Under the pieces are notes generated by a model. The model did not search any database. It was given only the letters and a program-made list of their open reading frames with translations, and was not told where the DNA came from. Of a stretch of 8,498 nt of DNA, positions 5,729 through 8,498 are shown one piece after another. The stretch comes from Bacteriovoracaceae bacterium UBA6261. Lineage in GTDB: Bacteria; Bdellovibrionota; Bacteriovoracia; Bacteriovoracales; Bacteriovoracaceae. The translations under genes and the position numbers were made by a program. The first letter of the stretch is position 1; every line of letters starts with the position of its first letter. Location: positions 1 to 8,498 of the forward strand of contig DJVH01000111.1 in assembly GCA_002440825.1 (NCBI GenBank), given 5' to 3'.

Positions 5729-6157
5729 ATGAAACTCACAATCATCGCCATTCTTGTTTTCTCACTTCACGCGGCATTCGCTCAAGACCACAATCATCAC
5801 GCTGGTCATTCTGCTGCAAAAGCGACAAAGCATGCTGATGGAAAAAAATTTACGGCCACTAAAGATTTAAAAGTCCGCATGGAAAAGATCAGCACTTTAA
5901 TGAAAGAACTAAACGGCAAAAAAGATAATCAAAAAGAAGTGCAGGACTACGGCAATAAAATTTCTGCAGTAGTCAGCGATATTTTTAATACATGCAAATT
6001 GCCAGAAGAGGCAGACGCAGCTGTTCACCCAGTCTTGGGAAAAGTTTTAGAAGGTAGTGAAGAATTAAAGCAGGGGAAATTTGAAGACGGCAGCAGTAAA
6101 ATCAATGCGGCCCTTACTGACTATCAAAAACTATTTTCTCACAAATTGAAGAATTAA
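5729..6157 (+). CDS. Small His-rich periplasmic helical protein, possible metal binder
   Basis: A 142-residue exported protein. MKLTIIAILVFSLHAAFA followed by Q is a clear Sec signal peptide with cleavage after residue 18. The mature N-terminus is histidine-rich (His21, 23, 24, 27 and 35 within DHNHHAGHSAAKATKH), a pattern common in periplasmic metal-binding proteins. The remainder is rich in Lys, Glu and Ala and looks all-helical, as in a small four-helix bundle. One segment, CKLPEEADAAVHPVLGKVLEG (from Cys89, with His100), resembles a conserved stretch that I associate with small periplasmic proteins found near metal-handling genes. The family name is uncertain. The ATG at 5729 is preferred over one at 5699 because it puts the signal peptide first and has a CAGGAG Shine-Dalgarno about 5 nt upstream. 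It is transcribed alone and overlaps the convergent gene by 4 bp. A heme-free or copper role is only a guess. Confidence 0.8.
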   Translation: MKLTIIAILVFSLHAAFAQDHNHHAGHSAAKATKHADGKKFTATKDLKVRMEKISTLMKELNGKKDNQKEVQDYGNKISAVVSDIFNTCKLPEEADAAVHPVLGKVLEGSEELKQGKFEDGSSKINAALTDYQKLFSHKLKN

Positions 6158-6615
6158 TTTTTTCCGGAAAGCGAAAGACCCTTTAGAAAATTTCTCAAAA
6201 ACTGATCACCGCATTCGCGATAATTTTCGTGCCCTTTTTTACGAAGAAGGGCACTTAATTCTGAGCGGCCGATTTTAAAACCTGCCAGCGCCAGTATTTC
6301 ATGCATATCTTCTTCCTTTAAACTGAAAGCGACTTTCACTTTCTTCAGGACCAGATTGTTGGTGATCGGGAATTCAAAAGGCAACGGAGCTTTGCTTTCA
6401 TCTCTGCCTCTTTTGAAATAAATCATGCCGTCCAGAAAATGCGCCATAACTTCATCACTGCATTTTACGTAACCCTCTTCTTCTTCGTGCTTGAAATAAG
6501 CACGAACTTCTTCGATGGAAACTGTGAGTCCTGCGAGTTTGATGATGTCGACAACTTTATAATCGCTGATATTTAAAGCGTAGCGAAGACTTCTGAGATA
6601 ATCATTATTGGTCAT
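6154..6615 (-). CDS. yehS: DUF1456 family protein (YehS-like)
   Basis: A 153-residue protein that closely follows the Escherichia coli YehS pattern (about 156 residues), as I recall it. It has an N-terminal NNDYLRSLRYAL, then HEEEEGYVKCSDEVMAHFLDGMIYFKRGRDES, then ITNNLVLKKVKVAFSLK, and finally NYRECGDQFLRNFLKGL. It is built of two tandem helical repeats of about 65 residues (about 1-66 and 86-150). Each ends with a C-x-D-x-x-x-x-x-F-L-x-G signature. The biochemical function is unknown for the family. It is predicted to be cytoplasmic. An upstream in-frame TTG at 6651 lies inside the glycosyltransferase gene and was rejected; the ATG at 6615 matches the family start. The Shine-Dalgarno is poor: AGGTG sits 12 nt away. 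It follows the glycosyltransferase by 22 bp and probably shares its transcript, though a -10-like TATACT lies 6 nt before the ATG. Its stop overlaps the convergent gene's stop. Confidence 0.9.
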   Translation of the reverse strand: MTNNDYLRSLRYALNISDYKVVDIIKLAGLTVSIEEVRAYFKHEEEEGYVKCSDEVMAHFLDGMIYFKRGRDESKAPLPFEFPITNNLVLKKVKVAFSLKEEDMHEILALAGFKIGRSELSALLRKKGHENYRECGDQFLRNFLKGLSLSGKN

Positions 6616-6621
6616 TGGGGG

Positions 6622-6627
6622 AGTATA
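6622..6627 (-). promoter_or_regulatory. Possible -10 box just upstream of the DUF1456 gene
   Basis: TATACT on the minus strand matches 5 of 6 bases of the -10 consensus and lies only 6 nt (CCCCCA) before the ATG. If used, transcription would start at or next to the A of the ATG, giving a leaderless mRNA. No good -35 box is seen at 17-18 bp; TTGCAG at 6646-6651 matches 3 of 6. Confidence 0.3.
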
Positions 6628-6637
6628 CACCTGCTGA

Positions 6638-7465
6638 TTAGAGCGCTGCAAGCACTAATTCTAAATCGTCTGCCGCCTGATGATTTCCGTGTTTGCGATA
6701 ACCGTTGAGAAGAATTTGTCCTTTAGTTTTGATCGTTTCAATCACTGCTGATTTATCGTCAGCAGACAAAGCGGTGTTTTTCAAAAGACTCTGCATAGAT
6801 TTTATTCTCCAGCTGTCCATAGCAAAAAATTTTGTTGAAAGCTGATCAGAATGGCCGCCGTATTTTTTTATTAATGACTGTTCAAGAAAACCAATTTCAT
6901 ATTGCGATGAGATCTTAAGCCATAAATCGTAATCTTCACAAACCACAAATGATTCATCAAAACCTTTCATTTTTTCGAATAAGTTTTTTGAAAGCAAAAC
7001 AGAGGAGGGGGCAATCAGGCATTGTTTGATGCAATCAGAGAAAATCCGCCCACCTTTTTTTTGATGATGATTTTTCTTATTAACCTGAACGTCATTCCTG
7101 ATCCATATTTCGTCAGTGTAGACAATTGTGATGGATGGATTTTGACGGAGAAATTCCATCTGCTCTGCAAGTTTTTCTTCGAGCCATTCGTCATCGGAAT
7201 CCAGAAAAGAAAGCCACTTGCCACTAGCGATGGCAGCTCCTTTATTTCGGGAAGCGGCCACTCCTGCATTTTCTGTTTTGTGGTAGAGAAGAGAACCGGC
7301 CAGTCTGTAGGGTTCGAGAACTTTTTCCGTATCATCCGTCGAGCCATCGTCGACAATAATTAATTCAACATTCCGGTAAGTCTGATTGAGAACGGACTCG
7401 ACTGCTCGAAGCAGAACCGGCGCTCTGTTGAAAGTAGGAATAATAACGCTGATAAGGTCTGCCAT
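6638..7465 (-). CDS. GT2-family glycosyltransferase
   Basis: A 275-residue inverting glycosyltransferase of the GT-A fold. SVIIPTFNRAPVLLRAVESVLNQTYRNVELIIVDDGSTDDT (6-46) is the classic family-2 N-terminus; Asp39-Asp40 and the DGSTD run bind the nucleotide-sugar. ENAGVAASRNKGAAIASGKWLSFLDSDDEW (65-94) contains the D-x-D metal motif (Asp89-Ser90-Asp91). CEDYDLWLKI (176-185) carries the ED motif that normally supplies the catalytic base. The roughly 75-residue C-terminal part is helical, with no membrane segment, so the enzyme is cytoplasmic or peripheral. Such enzymes build lipopolysaccharide, capsule or other surface glycans. Donor and acceptor are not readable. No other glycan gene lies next to it, which is unusual for this family. 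No Shine-Dalgarno precedes the ATG. It is followed 22 bp later by the DUF1456 gene. Confidence 0.94.
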   Translation of the reverse strand: MADLISVIIPTFNRAPVLLRAVESVLNQTYRNVELIIVDDGSTDDTEKVLEPYRLAGSLLYHKTENAGVAASRNKGAAIASGKWLSFLDSDDEWLEEKLAEQMEFLRQNPSITIVYTDEIWIRNDVQVNKKNHHQKKGGRIFSDCIKQCLIAPSSVLLSKNLFEKMKGFDESFVVCEDYDLWLKISSQYEIGFLEQSLIKKYGGHSDQLSTKFFAMDSWRIKSMQSLLKNTALSADDKSAVIETIKTKGQILLNGYRKHGNHQAADDLELVLAAL

Positions 7466-7473
7466 GAGGGCAC

Positions 7474-7500
7474 TGTATACCGTGGTCTTTTAAAATTCAA
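7474..7500 (-). promoter_or_regulatory. Candidate promoter of the glycosyltransferase gene
   Basis: On the minus strand, TTGAAT (7495-7500; 4 of 6) is followed after 15 bp by TATACA (7474-7479; 4 of 6), and 8 nt later comes the ATG at 7465. The spacing is short for sigma-70. If real, the transcript would begin within 1-2 nt of the start codon, in keeping with the absence of a Shine-Dalgarno. Confidence 0.3.
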
Positions 7501-7546
7501 GAGTTTGGACGAGCTTCAAAATGTTTTTAATTACGTTTTTCTTAAG

Positions 7547-7574
7547 TTAAGTGAATGAAATTGATTCACGATAA
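7547..7574 (+). promoter_or_regulatory. Possible sigma-28-like promoter with embedded inverted repeat before the CheY-like gene
   Basis: TTAAGTGA (7547-7554), 12 bp, then CACGATAA (7567-7574) loosely resembles the flagellar sigma factor pattern TAAAGTTT-N11-GCCGATAA. The -10 half matches 6 of 8 and the -35 half 5 of 8, with one extra spacer base. The same stretch contains GTGAAT-N7-ATTCAC (7551-7556 and 7564-7569), a perfect 6-bp inverted repeat that could be an operator. Either reading is tentative. Confidence 0.3.
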
Positions 7575-7616
7575 GTTTACAAACCTAAGTAACTGGCCAA
7601 CAAAGCAAAAAAAGTC

Positions 7617-7976
7617 ATGAAAAAAAACATTCTTGTCGTCGATGATAATGAAGATATTGTGGACCTGATTAGTTACGAACTCTTACATAAAGGTTTCAAT
7701 GTTCTCTTTGCCAGTAATGGAGAAGATGCTTTCAATGTCTTAAACAGTGAAAAAATCGATTTGCTCTTATCAGACATTCAGATGCCTGGTTGTGACGGCA
7801 TCGCTTTGATGAAGCGAGTGAAAGCCTCTGAGCATAATCCCATTTGCATACTGATGACAGGGTTAGCTCACGTTCCACCGGAAGACATCAAGGGGACAGG
7901 AGTGAAAGGAATTTTTTATAAACCCGTCAATCGCGCCGAGCTTTTCAAATTCATTACAAATGCACTGAAGGATTAG
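7617..7976 (+). CDS. Single-domain CheY-like response regulator
   Basis: A 119-residue stand-alone receiver domain. ILVVDDNED carries the acidic pair Asp9-Asp10. LLLSDIQMPGCDG places the phospho-acceptor at Asp53, followed by the usual M-P-x-x-D-G loop. ILMTG gives the conserved Thr81, and FYKPV the invariant Lys102 with an aromatic just before it at Tyr101. All residues needed for phosphorylation and switching are present. There is no output domain, so it should act by protein-protein contact, as in chemotaxis (CheY), phosphorelays or kinase regulation. No chemotaxis gene is adjacent. The three-PAS kinase at 3504-5438 lacks a receiver and is a possible, unproven, partner. The ATG has no Shine-Dalgarno; upstream bases are A-rich. 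It is divergent from the glycosyltransferase. No convincing terminator follows its TAG. Confidence 0.95.
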   Translation: MKKNILVVDDNEDIVDLISYELLHKGFNVLFASNGEDAFNVLNSEKIDLLLSDIQMPGCDGIALMKRVKASEHNPICILMTGLAHVPPEDIKGTGVKGIFYKPVNRAELFKFITNALKD

Positions 7977-8082
7977 AACTCCGTTCATTGTTTTTATCTG
8001 CAAGTTTTTTCCTTGAACAAAAAAGTTTACTATTCAACCGAGCATTTTAGTTTAATTGAAAATAAGACGATCTGATTTTCTG

Positions 8083-8498
8083 ATGGAGCAGATCAAAACT
8101 TATACTCAAATTAAAGCAGATGAAATCGCACTGAGTCTCTTTGGAAACCTGAAGTTTCTGATGAATACTTTGCTGTTGACCTATCTTTCTTTCCGCAATT
8201 TCTTTTTGCTTTTCACAAGCCCGCTGGAAAATCGGGGAAAAATAATCATGATCGTGAAAACGGTGGTCATGCAAATCTATTTCACTGCGATTCAATCTAT
8301 TTCACTCGTCAGTTTTATCGCCGTCATCACCGGAAGTTTGACGGTTCTTCCTATCAGCACAGGACTTTCTTTATTTGGACAGGCTGATTTAGTAGGGAAA
8401 ATTCTTATCTCGGTTATCCTGCGCGAGATTGCACCGCTCTTTACGGCATTTATTATTATCGCACGTTCAGGAACGGCCATTGCCAGCGAGCTGGGGAA
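8083..8498 (+). CDS. MlaE/YrbE-family ABC transporter permease, N-terminal part, cut by window edge
   Basis: An open frame of 138 codons runs off the right edge without a stop. Residues 64-80 (QIYFTAIQSISLVSFIA) match the MlaE pattern Q-x-Y-F-T-G-x-x-A-L-P-L-V. Residues 114-138 (REIAPLFTAFIII then ARSGTAIASELG) match the family signature RE-x-x-P-x-x-T-A-x-x-x-A-x-R-x-G-x-A-I-x-x-E-L-G. Between them is a hydrophobic segment, and FGQADLVGKILI fits the usual loop. Family members form the inner-membrane permease of Mla-type phospholipid transport (with MlaF ATPase and MlaD) or related MCE systems. The start is uncertain: the ATG at 8083 lacks a Shine-Dalgarno, an in-frame TTG at 8056 follows a stop at 8053, and an ATG at 8161 is also possible. 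An ATPase and an MCE-domain gene would be expected downstream, outside this window. Confidence 0.88.
   Translation, partial: MEQIKTYTQIKADEIALSLFGNLKFLMNTLLLTYLSFRNFFLLFTSPLENRGKIIMIVKTVVMQIYFTAIQSISLVSFIAVITGSLTVLPISTGLSLFGQADLVGKILISVILREIAPLFTAFIIIARSGTAIASELG

Noticed and set aside
5708..5729. TATACA at 5711-5716 as a -10 box for the His-rich protein gene
   Set aside because: Transcription would begin inside or after the Shine-Dalgarno CAGGAG, which would make that strong ribosome binding site useless; the -35 match is also poor.
6616..6651. TTG start for the DUF1456 protein inside the glycosyltransferase gene
   Set aside because: The family begins at the M-x-N-N-D segment encoded from 6615; the extra 12 residues match nothing in the family.
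7974..8010. Possible terminator after the CheY-like gene (GAAC-TCC-GTTC followed by T-rich sequence)
   Set aside because: The stem is only 4 bp and the T residues are interrupted; too weak to call.
8047..8480. Minus-strand open frames at the right end
   Set aside because: They are antisense to the MlaE-type permease, whose plus-strand frame shows conserved family motifs.

Overview
This AT-rich window comes from a Gram-negative bacterium. It encodes a lipoprotein substrate-binding protein, Sec signal peptides and an MlaE-type lipid-transport permease, all of which imply a cell envelope with a periplasm. The free-standing SWIB-domain protein, poly-A/poly-T-rich intergenic DNA, orphan PAS-kinase and CheY-like genes, and moderately low GC would fit Bdellovibrionota (Bdellovibrio/Bacteriovorax-like bacteria). 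That placement is an inference from gene content, not a proof.

Left part (1-1260, minus strand): an Hsp70-family ATPase cut by the window edge, a RimJ/RimL-type GNAT acetyltransferase, and a SWIB/MDM2-domain protein. A strong intrinsic terminator after the SWIB gene ends exactly at the GNAT start codon. Next (1359-3494, plus strand) comes a probable two-gene operon: a small exported protein of unknown function, then a family-5 (oligopeptide/dipeptide type) substrate-binding lipoprotein with no permease or ATPase genes beside it. Convergent to it is a long soluble sensor histidine kinase with three PAS domains (3504-5438, minus). The junction holds a 13-bp tandem duplication carrying both stop codons and a perfect 14-bp inverted repeat. 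That repeat unit encodes the last 18 residues of the kinase.

Right part: a divergent 290-bp intergenic region with palindromes separates the kinase from a small His-rich periplasmic protein (5729-6157, plus). That gene collides tail-to-tail with a minus-strand pair, a GT2 glycosyltransferase followed by a YehS/DUF1456 protein. Both of these genes have a GTATAC box just upstream of the ATG; the glycosyltransferase lacks a Shine-Dalgarno and the DUF1456 gene has only a weak, distant one, so leaderless transcripts are possible. Divergent from them is a single-domain CheY-like response regulator (7617-7976, plus). The window ends inside an MlaE/YrbE-family ABC permease (from about 8083, plus).

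The genes are mostly ordinary housekeeping and signalling genes. I see no CRISPR array, toxin-antitoxin pair, phage gene, transposase, rRNA or tRNA. The most unusual sequence features are the small GGTGCCA/TGGCACC repeats (six copies, all outside conserved coding regions), their role as a terminator and as a source of protein tail, and the possible leaderless start sites. I did not find a convincing new multigene system.
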